Assembly (NCBI GenBank): GCA_963556695.1
Contig: CAUWAG010000010.1
Location: forward strand, 1,364,001-1,428,000
Length of the DNA: 64,000 nt
Direction: 5' to 3'
From: Anthostomella pinea
Taxonomy: Eukaryota; Ascomycota; Sordariomycetes; Xylariales; Xylariaceae
Shown: in pieces, positions 22,858 to 35,160 of the stretch
How the letters are laid out: each line of letters opens with the position of its first letter
Position numbering within the stretch: the first letter of the stretch is position 1
Program-made: the position numbers and the translations under genes
The notes under the pieces: generated by a model
What the model was told of the DNA's origin: nothing
The model's input: only the letters and a program-made list of their open reading frames with translations
Databases searched by the model: none

Positions 22858-24472
22858 AGAAGCAGAAACGGAGTGCCGAGAGGGGGTGGGTGATTAAAGC
22901 ATAGGATTAATTGACTGGGTGGTACGATAGGGCGAATGGCGCTCGGCGAAGATCAAAGCATGGAAGCAAGCAGCAGCAGCAGCAGTGTTTGATATAGTGT
23001 TTGGAAGGGCTTTCTGGGTTTCTGGGTTGGCTTTGTTTGCTGTCTTGCGCAGCTTACTGTTTGGTACGAGATGATGGCTGGTTTGCTTGCTTTGTCGTTG
23101 GTTCTGTTCATCCATACAGGAGTTGGGGCGGCAGGATACCGGTTGTTTTTCGTCATCATCTATAATCCGTTCTTCATTGAAGCATACACATTTCGAACAT
23201 ACTTCTCGCCTCAAGTAGACAATCCCTCCATGTACCGTGCTCTCCTGTTCAGTCTTCCTGCGGTCCGACTTTGTCGGTCCTCTGGTAACTTAGGTAGGTA
23301 CGGAGTCGGAGAGCAACGTAGTTCAACGACGTAGATCAACGACCTGCCTGCAATATTGGCGTCGGTCGTCTAGTTGGTGAACATGTTACCTGACCTGTTC
23401 TACCCCTGACTCACTACCACAAGCAGCTTCAGCACAGCATCAGGTGCCATACGATAGGTACTTATGTAGCCACACTTACAGCTCTGCTGACCTACCTTTC
23501 GCATTCGAGCCTTCCACCTTTTCATTCAGCAATAGGAGAGTCAATCAGAGGGTGTATATATTCTGGGGCTTACACGATTCGCCACGCAAGCCAGCTCTAG
23601 AACATAGATCACATACTCGGCGGAAGGACAGGCGGCTATTATATCGTGACTTAGATTGGAGGGCTTGCTTATTACTAATTAGTGGTGTGAGAGCAGTTGC
23701 GTCGGCCTGCATAACTTATAAGACAAGGGAATACGACGACTGCAATGAATGCGGGTGCTGAACCATGCATGATCTGGCTAATAATCATTGGATGGGTGTT
23801 TAACTGATTGGGAGTCCGGGACCGCGCGCTATGGCTCACATTGTTTCTCAAGTGAATTCGAATTTGCAAAGAACGGGAATGATACTGCAGCCATTTGTGT
23901 TGCCCAGTCGTAAGTCGACGTGAAGCATACAAATCACCAAATCTTGTTCATGTACATGAAGACACTCAGACAGAACAAAACCAAAGCAAAGGATAGACAG
24001 GCATGAAGGGTGATTAACGCGAGGTCAGCGCACTGGTCCTGCGCCCATCTATCAAATGATACAAGGCTCCCATCCTCTGACAGAGTCCGATTTTCCACTC
24101 CACCCCTCTCCGTCTGTGCTGAGCGTAATGCTCCTAGGTTCACTAACCTCAGTAACTGGCGAGAATGATTTGACGAAACGAAGCATCAAACAAAGCCTGG
24201 GTATTGCTTTGTCCCGCCCATTTCTGTACACATCAAGTTCGTATTCTCTTTACCGAACCAGTAGAACTCCACCAAACGCCTGTATGTAGACCTTGAAGGT
24301 CCATCGTACTCCGTGAGAAAGGGCCAACCCCCGCTCTAGAGAAAGGGCAGCCCGACTAAGGCATAGCAGCAAGCTCGCCTATCTCGGGAATAACAATGCA
24401 CAACCAGCTCGGCAAAAGTCTCGAGCTGGGTGGGGAGGATTGTCTATACTGGCTGGCATGCAGAGCTGCCGA
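22858..24472. other. Intergenic between convergent POL1 and SNF2-type genes
   Basis: About 1.6 kb between two 3' ends. It has an AGC run at about 22970-22985 and AT-richer stretches near 23640-23720. Open frames are 106 codons or fewer with no domain. No tRNA-like fold was recognised. Confidence 0.45.
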
Positions 24473-27400
24473 TTACTCTCCATCAGTCTGAGCACCACTA
24501 GCGCCTCCGTTGACTTGACTGGCACCGTTAGTTACCAGTCTTATCCTCGTGGTGTTTGGGTACGGCTGAGGTGTGCCTGCACTGGTTGTAGGGGCGGCCG
24601 AGCTGTCCTTGGCAGAGGGATCGTCGAGATCGCCTAGTTCCGGGTGCTCGTTGATCTCTGCTTGCGCCCTGTCATTGAAGAATTTCTATGCGAATTAGCT
24701 TGCGAACCATGGACACTGCAATCGGACTAACAAGAGCCGACTTACCTCCATGAATATCGCATCTGAATAAAGAAGACTGCCGTCTTCATTGTACGTCTTG
24801 CAGTTATTGCACATCAGCACGATGTCCCTGCGCATGTCGTTGATGCTGCCGTACTCCTCCTTCTTGATCTTCGCCTGTATCTGGTTCATACAGATCGGGT
24901 TCTTGATGAGCATGTAGTAGTCACCGTAGTCCCGCTTGGATGGCAGCTTGACGAAAGGTCCAATGATGAGGCGCTTGGCGGGTTCCTCGTCATCATCGTC
25001 ATCAACCTGCTCATCAGGAGGAATGTCGGCTTCCAGACCCATCAAGCCGTCGTAGATATTGCGCAGGCTTCTTTGAAGGACTGGCCGTACCTCTGGGGGC
25101 ACGCGTGATTCGATGCCGTTCCCGGCCATTGCTTTGGAGCGTCCCTGTGGCCCACGTCGCTTCTTGGCAGGTGGCTCAGCAACGTCATCTTCCGCTTTGC
25201 GCTTCTCGTTCTTGCTGCCCGGTTTGCGGCCACGTTTCTTGGGTGGCGACTCGACCTCCTCAGAGCTTGCACGGCTGGCACTTGGAGAATTGACGCTAGA
25301 CGCAATCCCCCCTGTGAGTCTTTTGACGCGGTTCGTCTCTCGTCTGTCCTTCCTGGCTTGTTTCCGTGCAGCAGCCGCCTCTGGTGAGTCGTCATCATTG
25401 TCTACAGCATCAAGCCACTGCTCCTCAGTAAGACCATCGTCGTATTTGACTCGAGTACGCTCACGGGCACCACGGCCCAGGGTCTCTTCCACCTCCTCCG
25501 GATTTGGGTTCCCTTCTGAGATATAGATCTCTGGAAGCTCACTATCCACCATAAGCCGTGGCGCGTGTTTCGAGCCCGGAGCAGTGCCATAAAGAGGATC
25601 CTTGGCTCGTTCCTCGTCCATTTTCTGGAAAACAGCAACCTCATCGTCGCTTCGAGCAAGGAGCATGTTCAACTCCTCATCGTCCATCTCGTCTTGATCG
25701 CCAGTTTCTGCCATTTCCGCCGTCTCTAGCAGTGTTCGAAGCATGGCATCACGGTCGGTTTCCGATGACTTGTTGTCGAAACGTCCAGCTTGAATGACCT
25801 TTCCGTCCATGTCAAGCTTGTATCTGGCCCGTTCAAGGATCTTCTCTTCAACTGAGTTGGAGCTGATGAGACGTAAGATGCGCACTTCATTCTTTTGTCC
25901 GATACGATGCGCACGATCCTGCGCCTGCAAATCTTGATGGGGATTCCAATCCGAGTCATAGATGATGACGGTGTCAGCTGTTTGCAAGTTCAGACCCAGG
26001 CCACCTGCGCGGGTGGACAGTAAAAACATGAAATACGGCGAATCAGGGGCGTTGAAGTGTTTCAACAGGTCGGAACGGTCTTCCGACTTGGTCGCACCGT
26101 CCAGACGCATGTACATGATTCCTCGGTATCGGAGAAAGTCTTCCATGATGTCCATGATGGCCGTCATCTGGAAGAACATGAGCACACGGTGACCGGTAGC
26201 TCTGTACTTCGGCAGGATGCGATCTAGAAGTTCGAATTTGCCAGCCGAACGCCAGAGAAGGTCATTGCTGGTATTCAACGGGTTCATCTGGTTCTCCACT
26301 TCATCGAAGACGAAAGGGTGATTGCAGAGTTTCCGCAGTTGCATGATCATGTTGCTCAGACCCTTTTGTGCGGTCTTGCCGCCCTTCCCGTCGCTGACAG
26401 CAATCTTCTGGTGAGTGACCATTTGCTTGTAGAGACGAGATTGGAGCGCCGAGAATTTGCACTTGATGACCTTTTCCGTCTTGTCAGGCAGGTCCTTCTC
26501 CACGTCTCTCTTGAGACGACGGAGCAAGAATGGTCGCAGAACCTTGTGCAAGCGGCGAATGACAAGGATTTGCTCTTCTTCGTTCAGCTCCATCTTGTCT
26601 TGCCCGCCGGTATTTGCGAACGGGGTGTTGAACCACTCATCGAATGTCTTCACAGACTTGAAGATGTTTGGAAGGACGAAATTGAGCATGGCCCACAGTT
26701 CAGTAAGATTGTTCTGCAGCGGCGTTCCAGTAAGGATGAGGCGGAAGCGAGTGCTGTAGTGCTGGGAGATGGTCGCACTCAGCTTGGAGTTGGCGTTCTT
26801 CATACGGTGGCCTTCGTCGATGATCATGTGGAACCACTTGATCTTGCTCAGGATCGGACGGTCCTTGATGATGTATTCGTACGTTGTCAGCAAGACCTGG
26901 AATCTGCCTTGGCGGATGCTCTCCTGCTGCAGCTTTCGGGTGTTGGGTGGCCCCTTGTAAACGATCCGGGAGAGGGATGGAGCCCACTTCTCGAATTCGA
27001 GATTCCAATTGGTCAGCGTACTCAGGGGGACGATGACAAGGTACGGGCCTTGCTGCATCTTGCGCTCGATCAGGTACGTGATCAAGCTGATAGTCTGGAT
27101 GGTTTTGCCGAGACCCATTTCATCGGCCAGTATACCGTTGAGGTTGTTATTGTAAAGGGAGATCATCCATTGCAAGCCCTTGATCTGGTATTCCTTGAGA
27201 GTACCTCCGACAAGGATGTTGGCCTGTTCCGTGACCTCTTCCCTGACGCGATGGGCTATAGCGTAGTAATCGACCTTGCGACCAACATCCTCATCTTCCA
27301 TCTCCGGCTCTTCTTCAGGCAACTCTCCGGCTTCATCACCGTAGTGCTCTGCAGCTTGTCGCTGTTGCGCCTTGACGGAAGAAGCAAGCTGGTGCAAGAA

Positions 27401-28867
27401 ACCATCGGTCTGCTTGAGCAAGTGTGTGATACGAGTATCCTTCGCCTGGTCAAGCAGCTTGAGGTAAGCTTCTTCGTCATCGGCCTTAAGTGCCTGGAGA
27501 CGTTGCTTCGCCGTACGCTCGACACGCTTCTGTTCTTCCTTCTCAATATTGAAGTGATGTGCGTACATGGCCTTGCCAATCTTGGACATCTTGTTCCTAA
27601 CAGCGGATGCCGTGTTGTGGATCTCGGACTTGTGGTGGTGCACAGATTGAAGGAAGTCGATGTGCTTCTTCTTCTCTCGGTGCTCGCGGGCATCGCGCTG
27701 CTGCTTCTCGAGCTTCTCCGTGATGCGAGCTTCCCGAACGCTCTGCTTCTTGATGCGACGATATTGGCTGCGGTTTGTCGTCATGGCCAGGTTGTCATAA
27801 TGCATCATCTGGCGCCCAATCTTCTCACGCAGCGCTCGCTGCTTAGAATACAGCCCAAGAGACTTGAGCTCTATGACGGCCTTGCGCTTCAGGCTGTCAT
27901 CAGGCGCAAGAGTTTCCTTGATGGTATCCCAGTGTGCGATATTACCAGGTACACTTTTAAGCTCGGCGTATCTAGCTTTCATGCGGTTGATGACAATGAT
28001 TTCGCGCTCATGCCTCAGCTGTTCGAAATCGACGCCAGTCGGGAATAAGCTGGGGATGACAAGGCGGTGTTTACGATCGCCATGATCGTAGTAGTTGATG
28101 TCCTTGCATATAAGACCATTCTCGTATGGAGACTTCATAGTCTTGTAGGTCTTGACCTTCGGAGCAGCCTCATTTTCAGACGTTGCCTCTCCGTCGGGTT
28201 GGGTAGAACCAGCCTTCGTCGTGTCCGGGGTTGACGCTTTAGCGGCGTCGGCAGCCGGAGGCTGGGTTGACTGCTCGGCAACTGCTTGTCTTCGCTGGCG
28301 TTGAGCGTTCAGCGCCAGTTGCATCTGGTACGGCACACCTGCATTCTTACCCAGCAACTTGAAGGCCTGGATCTGTTGTCTAAGCAATGCAAGCTGCTGC
28401 GTAGAGAACTGATTCATTGGGGAGGCAGTTGAAGGCGACGACGTGCCCGCCTGAGCTGCCGAGGCCGATGTAGGTGGCAGCGCAGATGCACTTAAAGCTG
28501 AGGTTGAAGGTGGCTGACTGGTCTGCGAGGTGTTGGGTTGTTGACCAGGTTGTGTCCCATTAACATCTGCATTATGGGCATTTCGCATCTGCTGCTGCTG
28601 CTGCTGGTGATGCTGTTGCCGCAGTGCTTGTTGCTGCTGGAACTTGACGAGGAATTGGCTCGTTTTGATAAACTCGGGATCATTATGGGGAATGCCTTGC
28701 TTCTTCATCTGCTGGAACTTCTGTTATCACTGTTAGCACTGGTGACACTTGGGTAGAGACACAACAGAGTCCAGAAGGGCAGTACGAACGGCGAACATCT
28801 CTTGAACGTGGGCCTGGCTCATCTGCGACAGGCCTGCCGGGCCAGGGTTATGCTGGACAGAAGCCAT
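24473..28867 (-). CDS. SWI/SNF- or RSC-type ATP-dependent chromatin remodeller (SNF2/STH1 class)
   Basis: Catalytic subunit of a SWI/SNF-family complex that slides or evicts nucleosomes. Three exons: 28790-28867, 24746-28720 and 24473-24685 (introns of 69 and 60 nt); 1421 aa. A QLQ-like N-terminus (HVQEMFA/KFQQMKKQGIPHND across intron 1) leads to Gln-rich sequence. The HSA domain is at about residues 306-395 (YSKQRALREKIGRQMMHYDN). The ATPase has LADEMGLGKT (Walker A, about 558) and DEGHRMKN (about 658); helicase-C has QAQDRAHRIGQ (about 961). Next come a SnAC-like acidic segment and basic AT-hook-like RGRKPGSKNEKRK and KKRRGPQGR. A bromodomain lies at about 1250-1350 with DYYMLIKNPICMNQIQAKIK and NNCKTYNEDGSLLYSD. 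The last exon (71 codons, KFFNDRAQAEINEHPEL) completes the bromodomain end and lies in a different frame. Filamentous ascomycetes usually annotate this protein as Snf21/Sth1-like; whether it serves SWI/SNF, RSC or both cannot be decided here. Confidence 0.96.
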
Positions 28868-30558
28868 CTTGAATGACTTGATCAAAGCATTGGCATGCAG
28901 CTGCGGTAAGATCTACTTCTTCTCCCAATGCTATCTTATGAAATGTTCATGTCTATAGCACCGCAACACGTGGCTATCGGAGGTCGCGTCGGGTCGCAAG
29001 GTTATGGGTTACCAGCGACGGGGTAACGAGCGTATCGCGATGTGGAGAGTATGTCGCGACAGATGGCTGCGATGCGGCAGCGTGGACGGGAACGCGTCGC
29101 AACCCGAGGCTGGAGAGCCGGAGGTCAGGCGTTGCGCCGGGGAGTATTTGGTTCGGGAGGAGGGTGTCGGTTGAGAAGTGTGGAGGTCTGCGGCGTGCAC
29201 GATGCGGCCGCAGGCGTGGTGGGATGGCCGTGTAGTGCGGCGTCGCTCACCGGGGACTATCAAATGGCAGATGCTAATGTGCGACTGCGATTGATAGAAT
29301 GGGTGGTGGTAGTGGGGAATGACGGTGACAGGTGTGAGGGTAGGTCAGGTCAGGTCTGCGTTGCGCGGCGGCTCGTCGCGGTCGGGGGACGTGAGTCGGA
29401 AAGGCCAAGGTGGTGCAGGTGGTGCAGGTGCAGGCAGGTGGGAAAAGAACGATTGCTCTGGGCAGTGGGCAGTGGTTGGCCGCGGGCGCGTGAAAAGCCG
29501 GTGCAGGGGCCGGAATCCGCTTGAACGCCGCGTACAACTAGAGCGGCTGCTCACTTGGGTAGGTTGTTGATGGCCTTGGAGGGGGAAGGGGGATTGGGTG
29601 ATGCGGCTCGCTTTTTTGGATGCGCGATTGATGGCGTGGAAGAGGTGGTTGATTGATGAGAATGCGCACAAGGAAACTCCATCTGCCCCCAGGGCGGAGG
29701 CTCCATTCTGCCCGTGACCTGGTCAAAGCGCTTTAGGATCCACCCAGCTGAGGCGCTAGAACCCCGGCTTAACTTTTTGCCGGCCATATCCATCCAGATT
29801 GAGCCAATCAGATCCGTTCATTTCGGGGAATTGACCTGCTGTGCTCCGCACCTATTCATGGCTGCAGGTGGGTCGAAACTTCAAGTTCACAGGCAACTGG
29901 AAAGTACCATGTAGCAACAGTAGGTAGCATCCATTGATTCAAGCATCGCCGTGCTACATTATCTAGTACATCGAATATTTTAAGTGGAAGGAAATATGTC
30001 TAGGTAGATCATAGGCTATTATATTACTCAAAATATGTATGTATGTATCTAGACCGGAGGCACGTTGCTGATACTCTATGCCTGCTAGACCATATCAGTT
30101 AACCGCAGCTTTCGTTCGGCTGGCATACCTTCACAACAACGGAGACCCTCCCCTGAGTCTGGCAGCAGACTGTAGTGTAATGTATCCTACCACTGGGTAT
30201 GCATCTTCAGACCAACCAACTAGGGACCTGGGTATGCAAACCTGACGTGACAATGGCCTGTAGCGAGAGGAATCGATTATTCAAACCCCGAACAGCCAGC
30301 ATGACACTCAGTCCCTATACTGTATGTTGGCGGGCAGTTCGATATTTCTGCTGGATGTACCAGGAGTGTTAGAGGGGCTCGAAGCCAACGATGACTCAAG
30401 CGGCTGGCAAAAGTTATACTGCCACTATTAACTTAGTTCAGCCATGTTTCGTGGGCCATACGGCTTGAATAAGCAGCTGCTTATCACATTGCGACTTGTT
30501 GGTCCCCCGCCTGAGTGTATAGCACGATCAAAGGAGACCTGCATCACTCTCTCCTATC
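28868..30558. other. Intergenic upstream of the SNF2-type gene
   Basis: About 1.7 kb containing the remodeller promoter and the 3' region of the WDR70-like gene. 29000-29560 is GC-rich with G-rich runs on the plus strand (GGTGGTGGTAGTGGGG, GTGCAGGTGGTGCAGGTGCAGG). 29930-30060 is AT-rich with a short GTAT run near 30034-30047. Overlapping open frames on both strands at 29000-29800 have no domain or splice support. Confidence 0.45.
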
Positions 30559-32277
30559 TCACCTCTTGGCTTTCTTCTTATCCGGCCCCTCCTCTTCGTC
30601 ATCGCTCGCGTCCGCGTACTGCGTGACTGGCTGCGTGTCCTTCCACGCGTTCGTGAACATGGGATCTTTATTTGCCTTGTCTGCATACTTGAGTAGTGCC
30701 TCTCTGGGGTCTTCGTGCAGCATCGAACTCAACGGGATGTTCTCGCTAATGTGTTTCTGGTCAGGCTGGCTGCGCATGAATGGAGTCTGCAGAGGCATCT
30801 GCGGCCTCCTGGGGTCTTTCGATTTGCCAGATGCTGTAACACCAGCCTTCCTAGATCCCGCGAGGGCACCGGGCGTGATGATGGACTCGCCCGACAGCCC
30901 GAGGGACAGATCGGTGGTGAACTCTGGGTTGTCATCGATGTGCCGTCGCTTTGGCGCGCGTGACATGACGTCGACGGCACCTCTTGTTGACATGGTGGGA
31001 TTGTAGAGGATATGCGTCTCCGCATTCGCAGACCCTGTGACGATTTGGTTGATTTTGGGGTGCCAATCCACCGTAATCAGGGGCGAACCAGGGGTGATTG
31101 GTGTGGTGAACTCAGGCCGCAAATTACCCGGATTCAATATGTGAAGATGCCCGGTCGCCGAGCCCGTGATGATGCTCGTGGAATTCGGCGCGTATTTGAT
31201 ATTGGTCGTCTGGTAGTGGTCAGACGTGGATGCGTGTTCAACGGCAACTAGAGGCTCCTTGAATTTGCGCGTATCCCAGAGCTTGATTGTATTGTCGCCT
31301 CCTCTGGTCACAACCATGCGCCCATCAGAGCTGATGTCGATGCCTCCGGTCCAGGTGTTGGGCTTGTGGGCATTAGTTATCTCTGCGGCAGGCCGATAGA
31401 AAGGACCGTTTCCACTCCATATGACGAGGGACCCGTCCAGAGCTGCCGAGACCAGGACATTGTTGCCTCCCTGGACTGGTGTCCCCCAAGCGACGGCCGT
31501 CATCCGTGTCCTGCCCGCAGCTCCCGCGGCTTTAGACTTGAAGACAATAACCTCCTTCTGGCTGCGCTTGTTGTTTATGTCCCATATCCGTAGAGTGCTG
31601 TCTGTTCCTGCCGTGACACATAGATTTTTGTCTGTGGGGTGCCACGTTCCTGTTGTGACCTCCGAGACGTGGCCCTTCGTGTTATGCATGTCCCGCAGAT
31701 ACATATCGCCTTTGACAAACTGTGCGAGGACATCGCCGTCGCGGGACATGATCTTGGCTTGGGGATGCGCAGATATACACAGGAAGACGCCTCCGGCCAA
31801 AGGGTTGAACTGGACGAGGTTCACAGGGTGCGTCTCTGAGTTGGCGGAAGATTTGCCTTCGAATGGATCGATGCTTCTGAAAGCGCGTATGGTGGTCGGC
31901 GTCATGGCGGAGAAGTCATGCATCTTGACAGTGCAGTCGATGGAGCCTGATATGAAACGCCCGCCGGCTGGATCCAGTGACACTGACGTGACGGCGCGAT
32001 CGTGGGTCTTGACGACCATCTCATGGGAGGTAGGATACTCGTCATCGTCATCGGAGTCGTTTGAGTCATCGTCGCTGTCACTCGCATCGTTGGATCCCGA
32101 ATGGTGATCTTGTTCGGCAGGCTTCTGTGCGGCGACGGTTCTCTTGCTCCGGTCAATCTGCGCGGCGATGTCGGCTTCTTTGGACTTCTTCCCAAACGAG
32201 GCCGGCAGAAAAGCGCGCATGGGATCATCCTCGGCCAAGTCGGGCCCAGCGACCTGGACGTCCTCGTCGTCGCTCAT
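30559..32277 (-). CDS. WD40-repeat protein, WDR70 family
   Basis: Single-exon, 572-aa WD40 protein resembling the WDR70 (gastrulation defective 1 homologue) family, a nuclear factor linked in animals and fission yeast to H2B ubiquitination and DNA-end processing; that role is known from the family, not shown here. The N-terminus is acidic (MSDDEDVQVAGPDLAEDDPM, then Ser/Asp runs to about residue 82). The beta-propeller follows with SHEMVVKTHDRAVTSVSLDP, GGRFISGSIDCTVKMHDFS, TGTWHPTDKNLCVTAGTDST, LRIWDINNKR, WTGGIDISSDGRMVVTRGGD and IKLWDTRKFKEPL. The C-terminal part is charged, has PLSSMLHEDPREALLKYADK and ends in KKKAKR, a likely nuclear signal. The ATG at 32275-32277 is the only sensible start. 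It is divergent from the NIPA gene. Identity as WD40 is sure; assignment to WDR70 is likely from the N-terminal SHE.VVK.HDRAVTS.S.DP.G.R block. Confidence 0.92.
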   Translation of the reverse strand: MSDDEDVQVAGPDLAEDDPMRAFLPASFGKKSKEADIAAQIDRSKRTVAAQKPAEQDHHSGSNDASDSDDDSNDSDDDDEYPTSHEMVVKTHDRAVTSVSLDPAGGRFISGSIDCTVKMHDFSAMTPTTIRAFRSIDPFEGKSSANSETHPVNLVQFNPLAGGVFLCISAHPQAKIMSRDGDVLAQFVKGDMYLRDMHNTKGHVSEVTTGTWHPTDKNLCVTAGTDSTLRIWDINNKRSQKEVIVFKSKAAGAAGRTRMTAVAWGTPVQGGNNVLVSAALDGSLVIWSGNGPFYRPAAEITNAHKPNTWTGGIDISSDGRMVVTRGGDNTIKLWDTRKFKEPLVAVEHASTSDHYQTTNIKYAPNSTSIITGSATGHLHILNPGNLRPEFTTPITPGSPLITVDWHPKINQIVTGSANAETHILYNPTMSTRGAVDVMSRAPKRRHIDDNPEFTTDLSLGLSGESIITPGALAGSRKAGVTASGKSKDPRRPQMPLQTPFMRSQPDQKHISENIPLSSMLHEDPREALLKYADKANKDPMFTNAWKDTQPVTQYADASDDEEEGPDKKKAKR

Positions 32278-33058
32278 TGCTCAAAACGTGGTGCGTAGTA
32301 TGATTACCCAGGCAGTGGCGGTCCTATGGTGAGAGTCTGCTCGAACAGGCGCCCAGTCACTGCTCATCCCACTGCTCTGTTGATCAGTGTGTCTTCCGCC
32401 TAGGTGGAGTGAATGCTGGCTGTTGGGGTTTGGAGGTCAAGTTAAAAGAAGGTCGCAGTTTGAAGTTTCGCAGTTTCGCAGCGAGGCTGATGGAACATGG
32501 ATGATGGCCCGGGGAATCGGGATGTGTGAATTTCGATGCTCGCAGCTCTAGGGTGGGTCGCTAATAAAGCTTCCAATGCAGAATGACGGCAGCAGGTGGC
32601 AGGCCGCTTGTACTAAGGTACGACGTCCCTCGCAGAACGCAACTGCCAACCACGGAACTGACTTCCAAACATTTTCTACTTGTTACGATTTTTGCAAAAG
32701 CATTCATTCGAGCTCGACTCTCGACGGCTCTTAAATCAGCTGTCCAAATTCCTTATCGCCCCCGGCTTGCTTGTACGATACCGTGTCCGGGCCTACGATT
32801 CTCGCCGTCTGCGCCTATTCCGCGTTGCGCTCCACCCCCGAATCGCGCCGTTTGAACCACCCTCGATCAAGGTGTTCATGAACCCATTACGAATGAGGCC
32901 CGACCAGTCCAACAAGTTGCCATCGGAGCCTGCGGACGCCGTGGCTACTGCTATTGGCGCACCCCGACCGCTGCCCGACGGACCCTGAAATTCTCGTCGT
33001 ATCTGCGCCGATATCTCCGCCGCATCCGTTACTCCCCGGTGCGACTCACGGCGGCGCG
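32278..33058. promoter_or_regulatory. Divergent promoter of WDR70-like and NIPA genes
   Basis: 781 nt between divergent starts. Its right part holds a 36-codon upstream frame with ATG (32878-32988), ending 70 bases before the NIPA ATG. A run of CAGTTTCGCAGTTTCGCAGCG-like tandem sequence lies at about 32467-32486. No protein gene is supported. Confidence 0.4.
32878..32988 (+). promoter_or_regulatory. Possible upstream ORF of the NIPA gene
   Basis: An ATG-started frame of 36 codons beginning MNPLRMRPDQ, ending in TGA 70 bases before the NIPA start. Whether it is within the transcript is unknown. If so it would be expected to reduce or regulate main-frame translation. Its second ATG (MRPDQ) is in the same frame. 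Confidence 0.3.
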
Positions 33059-35160
33059 ATGCCGGTTATACCAAACGATAGTAGCAACGGGGGAGTAGAT
33101 TGGGGTCATCTGGGCACCGAGGCCGACGGCCATGATGGGTCGACTTTAGGAAACTGGAGCTCGCTCATCGGAATCGTGACAGCCATCGTGGGAAATATGC
33201 TGATTGCTCTGGCGCTGAACGTACAACGGTACTCCCACATTCAGCTACATCGGCGGCGGGTGGAGGCGCGTGGCAAAGCGAGGGAGGCTATGAAAAGAGT
33301 ACAGGAGGGCCGTCGCGACGGCTATGGCACAGCAGATACGCCTGAGGCCGAACTGCCGGGAACTGGAGGAGACGATACCGATGCCATGGAAACGCATCCC
33401 CTTGCCCGATCTTTCCAGTCCGGCGACTCAGGGTGGTCAGAACGTTCAGGCGACGATTCCAAGGTTACGTCGACCTACCTGAAGTCGCCGTCGTGGTGGT
33501 TGGGCCAGGTATTGATGACGGTTGGTGAGATGGGCAACTTCTTGGCATACGGCTTTGCGCCAGCTTCGATTGTATCGCCCCTGGGAGTTGTGGCTCTGAT
33601 ATCGAATTGTGTGATCGCACCCCTTTTCTTCGGCGAAGTCTTTCGAAAGCGAGACTTCTGGGGCGTAGTCATTGCCGTCGGAGGAGCTGTCACGGTAGTT
33701 CTCAGCGCCAATACTGAGGAGACGAAGCTCAACCCGCACGATGTTTGGGATGCTATAACGACTTTGGCCTTCGAGATATACCTCGGTGTCACCATATTCA
33801 TCATTATCGTCCTGATGTGGGCAAGCCCCAGATATGGCAATCGAACAATATTGATAGACCTTGGTTTGGTGGGACTCTTTGGTACGTGTACTCACTCTGA
33901 CCTGATGGCAAGCATAGTGCTAACAACTACACAGGTGGCTACACAGCTTTGACCACCAAAGGTGTTTCTTCGATGCTTTCTTCGACTCTATTCGGAGCGT
34001 TCGCCACTCCTGTCACTTACGGGCTCATCATTGTCTTGCTCGCTACTGCAGTCATGCAGGTTCGATACGTGAACAAGGCGCTTCAGAGATTCGATTCAAC
34101 TCAGGTTATACCCATTCAGTTTGTCATATTCACTCTATCAGTAATCATTGGAAGCGCTATTCTATATCGAGACTTCGAGCGTACATCGACAGAGCAGGCT
34201 GCCAAGTTCGTCGGAGGTTGTCTTCTGACCTTCTTTGGGGTCTTCCTTATCACCAGCGGCCGGCCGCGACATGATGATGACGATGAGCTGTCAGATGACG
34301 ACAACGTGGAGGAAACTATCGGTCTCAGAGACCAGGAAGGCTCGGGCCCCTACATCGACGTAGTAGATGAACCCTCGGCAGCATCGTCAAGGAGGTCATC
34401 TCGAGCGTCTCGAGTCAATTTCGCCGGTCTCAACCTCCTAACACCCCAAGGAGGAAGCGGTACGCCTTCCAGTCGGAGACAGGATGCTTCGTCAAGGACA
34501 TCTCTTGCGATCCCCGCAGAGTCCTCACCTCTACTCAATAATACGTCGCCCAATAAATCAGTCCACCCAGGGTTCGCACCCACGTTCTCTGCGGATAGTG
34601 TCCAGACGATCCATTCGGCATCCACGGTCGTTCCGGAGCCCATGCAATCTTCAATCAACCTCCCGCAATCGGGTGTATCACCAGCTGCAGACCGGCCAGT
34701 GACGCCACGTCCATCCCTTTCGATGTCTCGTCCACACAGTCATCATTACTCAAAATCATTCATCTCCCCGTCACCTCTGTCGTCGACCGTCAGTGCTGTG
34801 GTTGCTGACGCCCTCCGCAGAGGGGAGGAGGTCCCGACCGGACGACGACGATCTGTTAAGCATCCTAGGCCTAGCATCCGGGCTAGTATCTTTGCTCCCA
34901 ATGACGATGATGAAAGTAGTCCGGTCGCTGAACCGCTGATTCGATCAATTAGCGACAGGGAGCCGGCTCCAAATCAAGGCGAACCGCATCCCAGCGAACG
35001 GAGGACTCTCCGTGGACGAACCCGCAGTCTAAGCCATACACTAGGAGATTTCTTCGGGCGGAAGAAGAAGAGGCGGGACTTCGACACAGAGGCAGGCGAA
35101 AGCCATGAGGATTCAACTAGCGACCCACCAGGTCCGCCACGGATAGACAACGACAGCTGA
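33059..35160 (+). CDS. NIPA (DUF803) family membrane transporter
   Basis: Multi-pass protein of the NIPA family, members of which move Mg2+ or other divalent cations in animals; the substrate here is unproven. Two exons: 33059-33881 and 33935-35160, intron 53 nt; 682 aa. The first membrane helix (LIGIVTAIVGNMLIALALNV, about residues 36-56) is followed by an unusually long polar loop. After the loop come the conserved SPSWWLGQVLMTVGEMGNFL, YGFAPASIVSPLGVVALISN, CVIAPLFFGEVFRKRDFWGV and VIAVGGAVTVVLSANTEE. After the intron come GGYTALTTKGVSSMLSSTLF and QFVIFTLSVIIGSAILYRDF. That order is diagnostic of the family. The C-terminal 300 residues are hydrophilic, Ser-rich and disordered (from about residue 382), likely cytosolic. 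The frame stays open 35 codons upstream of 33059 but without an ATG, so 33059 is taken as the start. It converges on the CRIB-motif gene. Confidence 0.93.

Noticed and set aside
23355..23400. GTCGTCTAGTTGGTGAACATG, similar to a tRNA D-arm
   Set aside because: No T-arm or acceptor stem follows at the right distance.
26318..28048. 576-codon frame antisense to the SNF2-type gene
   Set aside because: It exactly overlaps the conserved ATPase frame on the other strand, has no ATG-based or domain support, and is explained by codon bias of the real gene.
29042..29524. 160-codon plus-strand frame upstream of the SNF2-type gene
   Set aside because: Arg/Gly/Val-rich product of GC-rich promoter sequence; overlapping frames of similar length exist on both strands, as expected by chance.
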